Shown here: in pieces, positions 1 through 8,448 of the stretch
Position numbering within the stretch: position 1 is the first letter of the stretch
How the letters are laid out: each line of letters starts with the position of its first letter
NCBI RefSeq assembly: GCF_002368415.1
Contig: NZ_AP018290.1
Span: 5,903,614 to 5,967,613 of the forward strand
Length of the DNA stretch: 64,000 bases
Source of the DNA: Calothrix sp. NIES-4105
GTDB taxonomy: Bacteria > Cyanobacteriota > Cyanobacteriia > Cyanobacteriales > Nostocaceae
Direction: 5' to 3'
Translations under genes and position numbers: made by a program
Notes under the pieces: model-generated
The model's input: only the letters and a program-made list of their open reading frames with translations
What the model was told of the DNA's origin: nothing
Databases searched by the model: none

Positions 1-2
1 AG

Positions 3-404
3 TCTCCAAATAATCCTGTAGTTCAGTTAGCACAATCTAAACAAACAGCTACAAATGTTGGTAATTTTGTTTCTGGAGAACATACAACTCAAGGAACAGC
101 AAGCATTACAACAAAAAACGGCAACTCGTTTCTAACGCTTGACCAGTCATTCAAGACTTCTGACTCAGGGCCTGATTTAGTAGTAATTTTGCATCGTTCT
201 GATGATGTAATTGGCTCAACTAAGCCACCAGCATATCCTATAAAGAAGGGAGATTACGTTGTCCTTGGTCGCTTACAAAAATTTAGCGGCGCCCAAAGTT
301 ATGCCATTCCAAACAATATAGACTTAACAAATTATAAATCTGCTGCTATTTGGTGCCGCAAGTTTAATGCGACCTTTGGAGCTGCCAAGTTAACCAATAG
401 CTAA
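3..404 (+). CDS. DM13-domain protein, C-terminal part (5' end outside window)
   Basis: The frame is open from the first bases of the window to TAA at 404, so this is the 3' part of a longer gene. The translation shows a DM13 domain: GTASI near its start, then GPDLVVILHR, a YVVLGRL strand, GAQSYAIP, and the signature AIWCRKFNATFGAA close to the C-terminus with the single conserved Cys. DM13 is a secreted or membrane-associated beta domain proposed to act in redox or electron transfer; that role is a family prediction. About 45 residues of low-complexity Gln/Thr/Asn sequence precede the domain, as in secreted cyanobacterial DM13 proteins. A Met at 189 lies inside the domain and is not a plausible start. 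Confidence 0.8.
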   Translation, partial: SPNNPVVQLAQSKQTATNVGNFVSGEHTTQGTASITTKNGNSFLTLDQSFKTSDSGPDLVVILHRSDDVIGSTKPPAYPIKKGDYVVLGRLQKFSGAQSYAIPNNIDLTNYKSAAIWCRKFNATFGAAKLTNS

Positions 405-538
405 TACCAATTAACCCTAGAGCTATTATGATAAATACTCCTCTATTTATTCCTGTAATTTTGGGTACTCCCCGTCAAGGGCGCGGTACTCAGGTATGGG
501 CGCCGAGAAGTTAATTTGCAAACTTAACATAATATTTC

Positions 539-856
539 TTAACCACCTCCATGTCCACCTCGTCCGAAGCTACCAAAACCGCTGCGTCCAACACTGGTTT
601 TTGAACTGCTAGAACCACCATCACTGGCGCCACTTCCAAACCTACTACCAGAACTACCACCATAGTAGCTTCGACTACCACTATTACCACTACTTGAATT
701 TGGCGGACAGTCATTAACCTTTTGGTTAGGCTGTCCTTGTGCTATTTGCGCGCGGTTACAGTCTTGACTCGTTTCTGAAGTTGATGTACAAGAAGCGAGT
801 AAGGAAAGCGTCATTAACGTGACAATAAGTTTTAATAAATTAGGTTTAAGTTTCAT
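539..856 (-). CDS. Gly/Ser-rich lipoprotein, hypothetical
   Basis: A 105-residue protein. The N-terminus has a basic Met-Lys-Leu-Lys start, a hydrophobic stretch and a lipobox LLASC at about residues 19-23, so it is predicted to be exported and lipidated on Cys23. The mature part is low complexity: a short acidic/Gln segment with two Cys, then about 55 residues of Ser/Gly repeats ending in GGHGGG. No catalytic domain is visible. It is convergent with the DM13 gene and divergent from valS. Function is unknown; a cell-surface or periplasmic role is inferred only from the lipobox. Confidence 0.65.
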   Translation of the reverse strand: MKLKPNLLKLIVTLMTLSLLASCTSTSETSQDCNRAQIAQGQPNQKVNDCPPNSSSGNSGSRSYYGGSSGSRFGSGASDGGSSSSKTSVGRSGFGSFGRGGHGGG

Positions 857-949
857 TTGATTTTATAGTTGAATTTCCAGGTCGAACTACAAAGCTTGTG
901 AACAGTAACTTAAATAACTACAGTTTGGGATAACAGAATTTCGCTCTTG

Positions 950-1009
950 TGGGATGGGTGTCCCGCCCGTGCTTCACATTTGACGGATAGGTGAGATGCC
1001 TATCCTACG
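950..1009. repeat. Intergenic hairpin repeats upstream of valS
   Basis: Two short inverted repeats lie side by side: GGGATGGGTGTCCCGCCC, and GGATAGG (985-991) pairing with CCTATCC (999-1005). Related short hairpins with the same style (inverted arm around a small loop, often followed by CCACAA) occur near 8394, 17523 and 58006. The rest of the 253-bp gap before valS shows no other recognisable element. Confidence 0.5.
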
Positions 1010-1109
1010 GGATAATCGATTGTGCGACACTCTTGTTAGCATGTGGCAGAATTTATAAAAGAACAAACAATCATAAACAAAAAGTCCTTCCACACTTATT
1101 TTTCCCAGA

Positions 1110-4100
1110 ATGACCGCAACAATACCAAACACCAACCTCCCTAGCGTTTACGACCCCAAAGCTGCCGAGTCTAAATGGCAGCAGTTTTGGGAAGAAAACC
1201 ATATATATAAAGCTGACCCCAGTAATCTATCCGAACCGTACTGTATCGTTATTCCACCTCCAAACGTTACAGGTAGCTTGCATATGGGACATGCTTTTGA
1301 TAATTCCCTGATTGATACATTAGTTCGCTACCATCGGATGAAGGGCAAAAACGCCTTATACCTCCCAGGTACTGACCATGCGAGTATTGCAGTACAAGCA
1401 ATTCTTGAAAAGCAACTCAAAGCAGAAGGCAAAACTCGTTACGACTTGGGACGCGAGAAGTTTCTCGAAAAGGCTTGGCAGTGGAAGGCTGAGTCAGGTG
1501 GTACTATTGTTAATCAGTTGCGACGGTTAGGTGTGTCGGTGGACTGGACGCGCGAACGGTTCACTTTAGATGAGGGTTTATCGAAGGCCGTATTGGAAGC
1601 TTTCGTTAAACTTCACGATGAAGGACTAATATATAGAGGCGAGTATTTAGTAAACTGGTGTCCAGAATCGCAGTCTGCGGTTTCAGATTTAGAAGTTGAC
1701 CAAAAAGAAGTTAACGGCAACCTTTGGCATTTCCGTTACCCGCTTTCTGATAATTCAGGTTTTGTTGAAGTTGCCACAACTCGTCCAGAAACAATGTTGG
1801 GTGATACAGCAGTTGCGGTTAACCCAAACGATGAACGCTACAAAAACTTAATTGGCAAAACTTTAACTTTGCCAATAATGAACCGAGAAATTCCGATAAT
1901 TGCTGACGAATTAGTTGACCCGACTTTTGGTACAGGTTGCGTTAAAGTTACACCTGCCCATGACCCGAACGACTTTCAAATGGGCAAGCGTCACAATTTG
2001 CCGTTTATCAATATTATGAACAAGAACGGCGCCCTCAATGAAAACGCCGGTGAATTCCAAGGGCAAGACCGTTTTGTCGCGCGTAAAAATGTCGTTGCAA
2101 GACTCGAAGCTGACGGTGTTTTAGTTAAAGTTGAAGAGTACAAGCATACAGTTCCATATAGTGAGAGAGGTAAGGTTCCCGTTGAACCGCTACTTTCAAC
2201 GCAGTGGTTTGTTAAAATTCGTCCTCTAGCAGATAACGCGCTACAATTCCTCGATAACCAAAATTCTCCAAACTTTGTTCCGCAGCGTTGGAGTAAAGTT
2301 TATCGTGACTGGTTAGTTAAGCTTGAAGATTGGTGTATTTCTCGGCAGTTGTGGTGGGGTCATCAAATTCCCGCTTGGTATGCAGTTAGTCAAACAAATG
2401 GAGAAATTACAGATACAACTCCTTTTGTTGTTGCTAAGAATGAAGAAGAAGCATTAGACAAAGCAAAACAACAATTTGGCGAAGAAGTAAAACTTGAACG
2501 CGACCCAGATGTATTAGATACTTGGTTTTCTGCTGGGTTGTGGCCTTTTTCAACACTGGGTTGGCCTGAACAAACTCCTGATTTAGAAAAGTATTATCCT
2601 ACTAGTGTCTTGGTTACTGGCTTTGACATCATATTTTTCTGGGTAGCTAGAATGACAATGATGGCTGGGCATTTTACTGGGCAAATGCCGTTTCAAGATG
2701 TTTATATTCACGGGTTAGTTCTCGATGAGAAGGGCAAGAAGATGTCCAAGTCAGCGGGAAATGGTATTGACCCACTGCTACTTATCGACAAATATGGTAC
2801 TGATGCACTGCGATATACATTAATTAAAGAAGTTGCAGGCGCCGGACAAGATATTCGTTTAGACTACGACCGTAAGAAAAATGAGTCGCAGTCGTTTGAA
2901 GCTTCGCGCAATTTTGCCAACAAGTTGTGGAATGCTTCGCGGTTTGTAATGATGAACCTGGATGAACAAACTCCTTTACAGTTAGGAGTTCCACAACCAA
3001 CTGAACTTAGCGATAAGTGGATACTTTCACGGTATAACCAAGTTATTAAAGAAACTAATAATTACATCAGTAATTATGGTTTGGGTGAAGCTGCAAAGGG
3101 GCTTTATGAGTTTATTTGGGGTGATTTTTGCGACCAGTATATAGAACTTGTAAAATCTCGACTGCAAAGTGATGCAGACCAAGATTCGAGAAAGGTCGCG
3201 CAGCAAACACTCGCTTACGTTTTAGAAGGCATTCTCAAGTTGCTACATCCTTATATGCCTCATATTACTGAGGAAATTTGGCATACGCTTACTCAACAAG
3301 GCGCCGACTCTAAACAAAGTTTATCGTTACAGCGTTACCCAGAAGTTGATCAAAGTCAAATTAATGTAGAGTTGGAAGAAGAATTTGATTTGTTGCTTGG
3401 TACTATCCGCACTATTCGGAACTTGCGCGCGGAAGCTGATGTTAAACCGGGGGTTAAGGTAGCAATTAATTTGCAAACTGACAGCAGTAAGGAACGACAA
3501 ATTCTAACTTCTGGGGAAGTTTATATAAAGGATTTGGCGAAGGTTGAGAGTTTAAGTGTTAGTGGTGGTGAGGTTAAAACTACAAAGCAAGAGACTACTA
3601 GTAAATCCCAACTTCCTCAAATTAGCTGGCGCCTGCTATTAAAGGTTATTGGTGTAATAGTCTTAGTAAGAGTAGGTGTTGCTGTTTTTAATACAATTAA
3701 TCACACTCCTCTACTGGGTAACTTTTTTGAGATAATCGGTCTTGGTTGCTCAGTTTGGTATTTGGCAAACAATGTTTTTAACAATGAAAAAAGACAGCAA
3801 TTACTTAAAACTGCATCCAAACCACCTGAAATCATACCGCAACTGACTGTACAATCCGAGTCAAACGAAGAAGATAAAGCCATTGCGGGTGTTATCGGTA
3901 CAGTACAAGTTATTTTGCCGCTAACTGGTGTCGTTGACATTGCAGCTTTTTGTGCCAAGCTACAGAAAAAACTTGAAAAAATCGAAAACGATATCAAGTC
4001 TCTTTCTGCTAGACTAGATAACCCAGGTTTCGTAAATAATGCTTCACCTGAAGTAGTTCAAGGTGTACGCGATAACTTAGTCGAAGCCGAAAAACAAGCA

Positions 4101-4139
4101 CAAATCTTACGTGACCGCATTCAAAAATTATCACAATAA
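1110..4139 (+). CDS. valS: Valine-tRNA ligase with CAAD membrane domain
   Basis: Charges tRNA-Val with valine. A class I synthetase of 1009 residues. The HIGH motif is HMGH at residues 58-61, the editing domain is in the middle, and KMSKS is at 544-548. The tRNA-binding coiled coil occupies roughly the last 75 residues. Between the anticodon-binding domain and the coiled coil sits an insertion of about 100 residues starting near residue 830. It has two hydrophobic helices (about 842-861 and 870-890) separated by a short loop. This matches the CAAD domain that some cyanobacterial synthetases (ValRS, IleRS, LeuRS, GluRS) carry and that anchors them to thylakoid membranes. Ordinary bacterial ValRS is nearer 880-950 residues, so the insertion explains the length. 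No clear Shine-Dalgarno precedes the ATG. Confidence 0.97.
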   Translation: MTATIPNTNLPSVYDPKAAESKWQQFWEENHIYKADPSNLSEPYCIVIPPPNVTGSLHMGHAFDNSLIDTLVRYHRMKGKNALYLPGTDHASIAVQAILEKQLKAEGKTRYDLGREKFLEKAWQWKAESGGTIVNQLRRLGVSVDWTRERFTLDEGLSKAVLEAFVKLHDEGLIYRGEYLVNWCPESQSAVSDLEVDQKEVNGNLWHFRYPLSDNSGFVEVATTRPETMLGDTAVAVNPNDERYKNLIGKTLTLPIMNREIPIIADELVDPTFGTGCVKVTPAHDPNDFQMGKRHNLPFINIMNKNGALNENAGEFQGQDRFVARKNVVARLEADGVLVKVEEYKHTVPYSERGKVPVEPLLSTQWFVKIRPLADNALQFLDNQNSPNFVPQRWSKVYRDWLVKLEDWCISRQLWWGHQIPAWYAVSQTNGEITDTTPFVVAKNEEEALDKAKQQFGEEVKLERDPDVLDTWFSAGLWPFSTLGWPEQTPDLEKYYPTSVLVTGFDIIFFWVARMTMMAGHFTGQMPFQDVYIHGLVLDEKGKKMSKSAGNGIDPLLLIDKYGTDALRYTLIKEVAGAGQDIRLDYDRKKNESQSFEASRNFANKLWNASRFVMMNLDEQTPLQLGVPQPTELSDKWILSRYNQVIKETNNYISNYGLGEAAKGLYEFIWGDFCDQYIELVKSRLQSDADQDSRKVAQQTLAYVLEGILKLLHPYMPHITEEIWHTLTQQGADSKQSLSLQRYPEVDQSQINVELEEEFDLLLGTIRTIRNLRAEADVKPGVKVAINLQTDSSKERQILTSGEVYIKDLAKVESLSVSGGEVKTTKQETTSKSQLPQISWRLLLKVIGVIVLVRVGVAVFNTINHTPLLGNFFEIIGLGCSVWYLANNVFNNEKRQQLLKTASKPPEIIPQLTVQSESNEEDKAIAGVIGTVQVILPLTGVVDIAAFCAKLQKKLEKIENDIKSLSARLDNPGFVNNASPEVVQGVRDNLVEAEKQAQILRDRIQKLSQ

Positions 4140-4140
4140 A

Positions 4141-4240
4141 AGTGCTGAAAAGTGCTGAGTAGAAAGTGCTGAGTGCTGAGTATGTTTTCTCACTCCTTAC
4201 TTCTTACTCAGCACTCAGCACTCAGCACTCATCACTCATT
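4141..4240. repeat. Heptanucleotide STRR array, inverted arms (TGAGTGC)
   Basis: Copies of AGTGCTG / TGAGTGC on the left are mirrored by ACTCAGC on the right (CAGCACTCAGCACTCAGCAC), so the array can fold into a long hairpin between valS and the next gene. Other members of this family lie at 22847, 25614, 35129 and 58924. Tandem 7-bp repeats of this kind (STRR) are known from heterocystous cyanobacteria. An ATG at 4173 lies inside the array and only appears to be a start. Confidence 0.85.
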
Positions 4241-4244
4241 CATT

Positions 4245-4694
4245 ATGTTGTATCTAGCGCAAGTACATAAAAACGAATTTCTCGAACAGCACCAGTTACG
4301 TTTGTTAGCGCGTAAAGAAGCTGAGAATATGTGGGCTACTATTCCTGAAGAAGCATTTATTCTTTTGGGTAAAAGCAGTGCGCTGACCGAAAAACTACTG
4401 GTTTTAGTTGAACTTTCACCCACAGGTGATATTGAACGACTCGAAGATGCTACGAACTGGGTACTATCGTTAGTAAACACTTACCTTACAATTGGTATTA
4501 CCCCAGATTCTCTGACACAAGAAAAAGAACGTGCAGAACAGTGGCGCCAAAATTTAACTTTACAAAATCAAGATTTAGCACGTCGCTCGTTAGAGCTAGA
4601 AGCACGACGCGAGCAAATTCAAGCTTTAGAAGAAAGTTTAAAGCGTGAAAAAAGCGTCAGCAGTAATGGTAGTCATCCTGAAGAAAACTGCTAA
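4245..4694 (+). CDS. Conserved hypothetical protein with C-terminal coiled coil
   Basis: I do not recognise a named family. The protein of 149 residues starts MLYLAQVHKNEF. The upstream in-frame ATG at 4173 would translate the STRR array and is rejected. Residues 1-90 look globular, with hydrophobic helices around EKLLVLVEL and ATNWVLSLVNTYL. Residues 95-140 are charged and heptad-like (EKERAEQWRQNLTLQNQDL, then an Arg/Glu-rich stretch) and are predicted to form a coiled coil. It follows valS in the same direction, separated by the repeat array, so shared transcription is uncertain. It ends 14 bp from the stop of the convergent methyltransferase gene. Confidence 0.7.
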   Translation: MLYLAQVHKNEFLEQHQLRLLARKEAENMWATIPEEAFILLGKSSALTEKLLVLVELSPTGDIERLEDATNWVLSLVNTYLTIGITPDSLTQEKERAEQWRQNLTLQNQDLARRSLELEARREQIQALEESLKREKSVSSNGSHPEENC

Positions 4695-4708
4695 GAGATA
4701 TCAAATAA

Positions 4709-5557
4709 TTAACTCTTACAAAGCAGTACTACACTACTTTGCTGATCCCAGTACGCTTGATTGAGCTTCATTAATCTTTCTACTAACCAAGCTAATTTTA
4801 CCTGTCGCTTGAGGCGCCGTAGTTCCTTCCAAACACATAGTGATTCTGCGACTCTCCAACCGTATCTCTGGAAAAAGCTTATTCCTTCAGTAGGAGCAAA
4901 TAACAAAGTTTTGTTTCCACTAGCAAAATATTGGTCGAATATTCTTCGAGCGTAGATTTTATCATAATTTTGCATAGTATCAGTTGATTCTAATTCAAAC
5001 AGCCACCAGTTCAACTTTGATTGCTCATAAATATCAGCAGCAATAGATGCTACTTGTGGTTCTGGCAAATAAGAAAGAAGTCCTTCAGTAATTACAAGCG
5101 CTTGCCTAGAGTTTTTTGTAATATCAGCAAAGAAACGCTTTCTTAAAGAAGAATCTGTAATATCTAGCTTAATTCGCTCCAAAGTACAAACAGGTTTAGC
5201 ATGTTGAAGTTTTTGTTCTTTATCAGCTAAAATTTCTCCAAAATCAACTTCAATCCAGCGAAGCGACACAGGAAGATTTAATCTATAAGGACGAGTATCT
5301 AGTCCTGCTGCTAAGTTTAATACCGTGTCAATCTTTTTAGATTGGACTAACTTTTCAATTTGTTCATCGATAAGACGAGTACGAAGTGCTATCGCATTGG
5401 TGATTTTTTCCTTTTCTCCAAGCACCTCAACTAGCATAGCTCCTTTTCCCCCCGCAAGTAAACGTGCGTAAGGGTCATGAAATAAAGCATCCGCACGTTC
5501 GCTTTCCAAAGCACGATACATTGCTACCAGATAGGCAGTATCTGCAATATTTTTCAT
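4709..5557 (-). CDS. SAM-dependent methyltransferase, LCM/TIGR00027 family
   Basis: A class I methyltransferase of 282 residues related to leucine carboxyl methyltransferase and TcmP-type O-methyltransferases. The N-terminus SERADALFHDPYARLLAG is the family opening. The SAM-binding motif is NLAAGLDTRPYRL at residues 81-93, followed by WIEVDF with the acidic residue that binds the SAM ribose. TEGLLSYL is the later family motif. The substrate cannot be told from sequence; secondary-metabolite or small carboxylate methylation is the common guess. It is a single gene with convergent neighbours. Confidence 0.85.
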   Translation of the reverse strand: MKNIADTAYLVAMYRALESERADALFHDPYARLLAGGKGAMLVEVLGEKEKITNAIALRTRLIDEQIEKLVQSKKIDTVLNLAAGLDTRPYRLNLPVSLRWIEVDFGEILADKEQKLQHAKPVCTLERIKLDITDSSLRKRFFADITKNSRQALVITEGLLSYLPEPQVASIAADIYEQSKLNWWLFELESTDTMQNYDKIYARRIFDQYFASGNKTLLFAPTEGISFFQRYGWRVAESLCVWKELRRLKRQVKLAWLVERLMKLNQAYWDQQSSVVLLCKS

Positions 5558-5755
5558 TTGTATAATAATTATTTATAAATATTTGCGTTGTAGATATCTG
5601 ATGATCAGGCGCCTGCGCTACTTAATTATTCACTTCCACAATTAATTTTCAGGATTTTACCAATAAACTTTAAGCAATCTTTATAATTTCAACATGGGAA
5701 CAGAGGATACTATGCTCAACGTCTCTAGCTAATCCCAACATACAGTATTACTTCA

Positions 5756-6454
5756 ATGAACTCAAATAAGCTATCAACTGCTTGCTTATTATTACTAATC
5801 TTATCGACCAGCGCACACTTCAACACGCGCGTACTAGCACAACAAACACAGCAAGCAACAGATTTGGATAACATTAAACCATCAATACAGCAAGCAGCAC
5901 TCAGCAAGTTATCTAAAAAAGTTAATACACCTATTGACAAACTAGAAATTGTCTATACCTTCCAACCAACTTTTCGTACAATTGGTAAAAGTGGATTTGG
6001 ATTTGTCATTGTTGACAAACGTAACGGCAAGATATTTGATATTGCGGTCGATGCCAATGGACAAGAAATGAATATAGAAAAATTAGCGCAACAAGACAGA
6101 AGCGCTTATGTATCAAAATATGGAAAACTATCGCAAAGTTTATTTGCAAAACTGACAGATACAAAACCCAGCGCCCAAATCTCTGTAGTAATTAAATTAA
6201 GATTAAAACGCCTAGAAGTGAAGGGTATTCAGGCGCCAACTCCATCAGATAAAGAAATTCAACAGCAGCAAATAGAAAACGAACAAGTTGTAAATGAAGC
6301 AATCAACAAAATTGAAGAATTAGGATTTAATGTAACTGGTGATAACTCCAGTCCTGCGGTATACGGTAATTTAACCCCATCTCAAATACGCGCGATAGAA
6401 AAGTTAGACATCGTTGATAGTATTGATTATGAAGCAGTAAACCAACCTGGGTAG
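5756..6454 (+). CDS. Secreted hypothetical protein, possible I9-like C-terminal segment
   Basis: A 232-residue protein with a hydrophobic N-terminus (STACLLLLILSTSAHF) and a likely signal-peptidase site near VLAQ, so export is predicted. The first half contains a strand-rich segment (IDKLEIVYTFQPTFR, FGFVIVDKRNGKIFDI). The second half (ISVVIKLRLKRLEV, then AVYGNLTPSQIRAIEKLDIV and SIDYE) resembles the inhibitor I9/subtilisin propeptide pattern, where a strand pair ends in LTPSQI...L..V..I. That likeness is my inference and weak. No protease domain follows. Function is unknown. Confidence 0.65.
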   Translation: MNSNKLSTACLLLLILSTSAHFNTRVLAQQTQQATDLDNIKPSIQQAALSKLSKKVNTPIDKLEIVYTFQPTFRTIGKSGFGFVIVDKRNGKIFDIAVDANGQEMNIEKLAQQDRSAYVSKYGKLSQSLFAKLTDTKPSAQISVVIKLRLKRLEVKGIQAPTPSDKEIQQQQIENEQVVNEAINKIEELGFNVTGDNSSPAVYGNLTPSQIRAIEKLDIVDSIDYEAVNQPG

Positions 6455-6519
6455 TCTTACATTTTACTCAATAAGCGCGAAGTTATGCTTGTGGTGCTAT
6501 TCAATACTAGGTAACTAAG

Positions 6520-7005
6520 ATGACAGAAAAAAATCCTTTTCTTCTACGAGCTAAAGAAATTGCAGATAGTATGCAAACGTTTTCCCACCCCTGGAATTCT
6601 AACTCAGAAATATCCTGGACACGTATGGGGCGCCTAGTTGGTCTTAAACGCACAGGAGCAAACTTTACAGTAGTTCCTCCCGGTAAAGAATCCTTTACAT
6701 ATCATTCACACCACCGCGAAGAAGAATGGATTTATATTTTATCAGGTAGCGGAACAGCAGAAATTGACGGCGAAGAATTTGAAGTTAGTGCAGGTGACTT
6801 CATGGGTTTCCCTACTCCCTCCGTTCCCCATCATCTTAGAAATACAGGCACCGAAAACTTAGTATACCTAACAGGAGGAGAAAACCTTGATGTCGAAATA
6901 GGTGAATTTCCACGTCAGGAAAAATTATTAATTCGTCGCGGTGATAATGTTCAAGTCTTCAACACCAAAGACGCTAAACCATTCGGCACCATAGACACCG
7001 AATAA
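6520..7005 (+). CDS. Cupin-domain protein
   Basis: A small single-domain cupin of 161 residues. Cupin motif 1 is around residues 62-84 (HSHHREEEW then G..EIDG), giving metal ligands H62, H64 or H65 and E69. Motif 2 is around residues 90-108 (AGDFMGFPTPSVPHHLRN), giving H104 or H105. The fold normally binds Fe, Mn or Zn and can be an isomerase, dioxygenase or sensor; the reaction here is unknown. It follows the secreted protein in the same direction. An inverted repeat begins 6 bp after the stop. Confidence 0.85.
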   Translation: MTEKNPFLLRAKEIADSMQTFSHPWNSNSEISWTRMGRLVGLKRTGANFTVVPPGKESFTYHSHHREEEWIYILSGSGTAEIDGEEFEVSAGDFMGFPTPSVPHHLRNTGTENLVYLTGGENLDVEIGEFPRQEKLLIRRGDNVQVFNTKDAKPFGTIDTE

Positions 7006-7010
7006 TAAAG

Positions 7011-7138
7011 TCGTAGGTTGGGGAGGCACTTGCATGGACGGGTTTCCCGGCTTGAGCAAAGTGCCGTTGGAGGAACGGAACCCAACAAATTTAATTTTTG
7101 GCACATTGGGTTACCCCGTAGGGGTAGCCAACCTACGA
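7011..7138. repeat. 128-bp inverted-repeat element (CGTAGGTTGG family)
   Basis: TCGTAGGTTGG at 7011-7021 is perfectly inverted as CCAACCTACGA at 7128-7138, enclosing further self-complementary segments (GGGTTACCCC, CCGTAGGGG). A second copy with the same arms lies at 61882-61950. It sits directly downstream of the cupin gene and may work as a terminator or be a small non-autonomous element. Confidence 0.7.
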
Positions 7139-7230
7139 TTCTTATAGTAAGCGGCATTTCAATGTAAGGTGTGTTACACCATAAAAAGTCATCAATCAAA
7201 ACTAAAACTGAAAATAGCTGTAACGCACCA

Positions 7231-8211
7231 TTAATTACTTTTATAAGGATAGAGAGCCTTCACCGCAGCCAAACTAACTTCTTCGCTTTGATCATAGACT
7301 AATTGCGCTAACACATCTTTTTGTATATTTTTATTTTCTGCAACCGCACGGCGAACATCATCAAATTTATCTTGTGCAAGTTGTTTTAAAGTACTTTCTG
7401 AACTTTTCTTATTAGTAGCAACCCAATAACGTATATCACTGTCTTTATCTTTTGCTAAAAAATCTAAAATCTTGATTGGCGCATTCTTATTCATCGCTAA
7501 ATCGTAGCGTACTATACTTGCTTTATCATGAGCTAGTTTTTCCATTACATCTATTGGAGTATTAGGATTAGCTGCAATTGCCGCGCGTCTAACTTTATAT
7601 TTATTATTAGATAATTTTTTCAAAACGTGAGCGGGTGTATTTGGATTACGTAAAGCGATACAAGAAATTTCTTCACCACCCTTTAAAGCAAAATTTTCTA
7701 GTATATTGTTTGGGGTATTTGGGTTTCTAGCAACTTCATAACGCACACTTAAATAGTCATCCTGAGATAGTTTATTCAGAATATGAACTGGAGTACAAGG
7801 ATTGTTTGCCACGGCACAACGTACTCTTGGCTCTTTATCTTCAGCTAGCTTTACGAAAAAACTCAAAGGGATTTTTGAACTTCTTGCTAAATAAGCTCTT
7901 ATTTGACCTTTGGAACAATTAAGTGCCCAGTTTAGAAAAAATTTTGGTAGCTCAAATTGTTCAAAGATAAGCTTATTTGATTGACACATTTCTTCAAATA
8001 AACATGGGTTTTCCAGTAGTAACAGCGATATAACTGGATTATTTAATACATCCAGCGGCGCCTCAGAAAATAACTTTATTAGTATATCAGTTGGAGTATT
8101 AGGATTTTTAGCAACAGCAATGCGTATTTTTACCTGGCTACTTGCGGCTAATTCTCGTAAACGTTCACCAGGTGTAGTTTCATCTAATGCTTCTTCTAAG
8201 CTTTGACTCAT
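7231..8211 (-). CDS. Leucine-rich-repeat-variant (LRV/HEAT-like) repeat protein
   Basis: About 326 residues from the Met at 8211 (MSQSLEEALDETTPGERL). A longer in-frame start at 8253 would add 14 residues unlike the family and is less likely. The protein is almost wholly made of about ten 24-residue repeats of the form VRxAVAxNPNTPxxxLxxLAxD, the variant leucine-rich repeat (LRV). Such repeats form alpha solenoids used for protein binding. In some proteins an N-terminal Fe-S cluster precedes LRV repeats; no Cys cluster is present here. The binding partner is unknown. The gene stands alone. Confidence 0.85.
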   Translation of the reverse strand: MSQSLEEALDETTPGERLRELAASSQVKIRIAVAKNPNTPTDILIKLFSEAPLDVLNNPVISLLLLENPCLFEEMCQSNKLIFEQFELPKFFLNWALNCSKGQIRAYLARSSKIPLSFFVKLAEDKEPRVRCAVANNPCTPVHILNKLSQDDYLSVRYEVARNPNTPNNILENFALKGGEEISCIALRNPNTPAHVLKKLSNNKYKVRRAAIAANPNTPIDVMEKLAHDKASIVRYDLAMNKNAPIKILDFLAKDKDSDIRYWVATNKKSSESTLKQLAQDKFDDVRRAVAENKNIQKDVLAQLVYDQSEEVSLAAVKALYPYKSN

Positions 8212-8310
8212 GGTTACGGAATTACAAGTACTACATATACCGATTATTCCCATATAGATAAAAAAATTGCCTCTGCGTCATGCAGCGTTCTTTGCGGTTA
8301 TTTTCTCAAC

Positions 8311-8448
8311 TCTTCCTCTGTGTACCCTGTGTCTCTGTGGTAATTAAATAAAAAATGTTGGGTCTTGTTCCTCGACACCAACCTACAAATTTTGGAACGG
8401 GCAAGGATGCCCATTCCACAAATCAATTCCACAAATCAATTCCACAAA
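8311..8448. repeat. CTCTGTG repeat, hairpin and 13-bp tandem repeats
   Basis: 8311-8345 carries the CTCTGTGTACCCTGTGTCTC type repeat ending in TGTGGT, seen again near 30450, 46525 and 57960. 8394-8418 is a hairpin (GGAACGGGCA and TGCCCATTCC). After it the unit ATTCCACAAATCA is repeated about three times up to the stop of the AarF gene, so the last repeat directly abuts the coding end. Confidence 0.6.

Noticed and set aside
511-714. Val/Met-rich 67-residue frame on minus strand
   Set aside because: A shadow of the Gly/Ser lipoprotein gene in another frame.
4173-4244. Upstream ATG giving a 24-residue N-terminal extension of the protein at 4245
   Set aside because: The extension translates the STRR repeat array (Ser/His/Leu repeats) and the native-looking start MLYLAQVHKNEF follows it.
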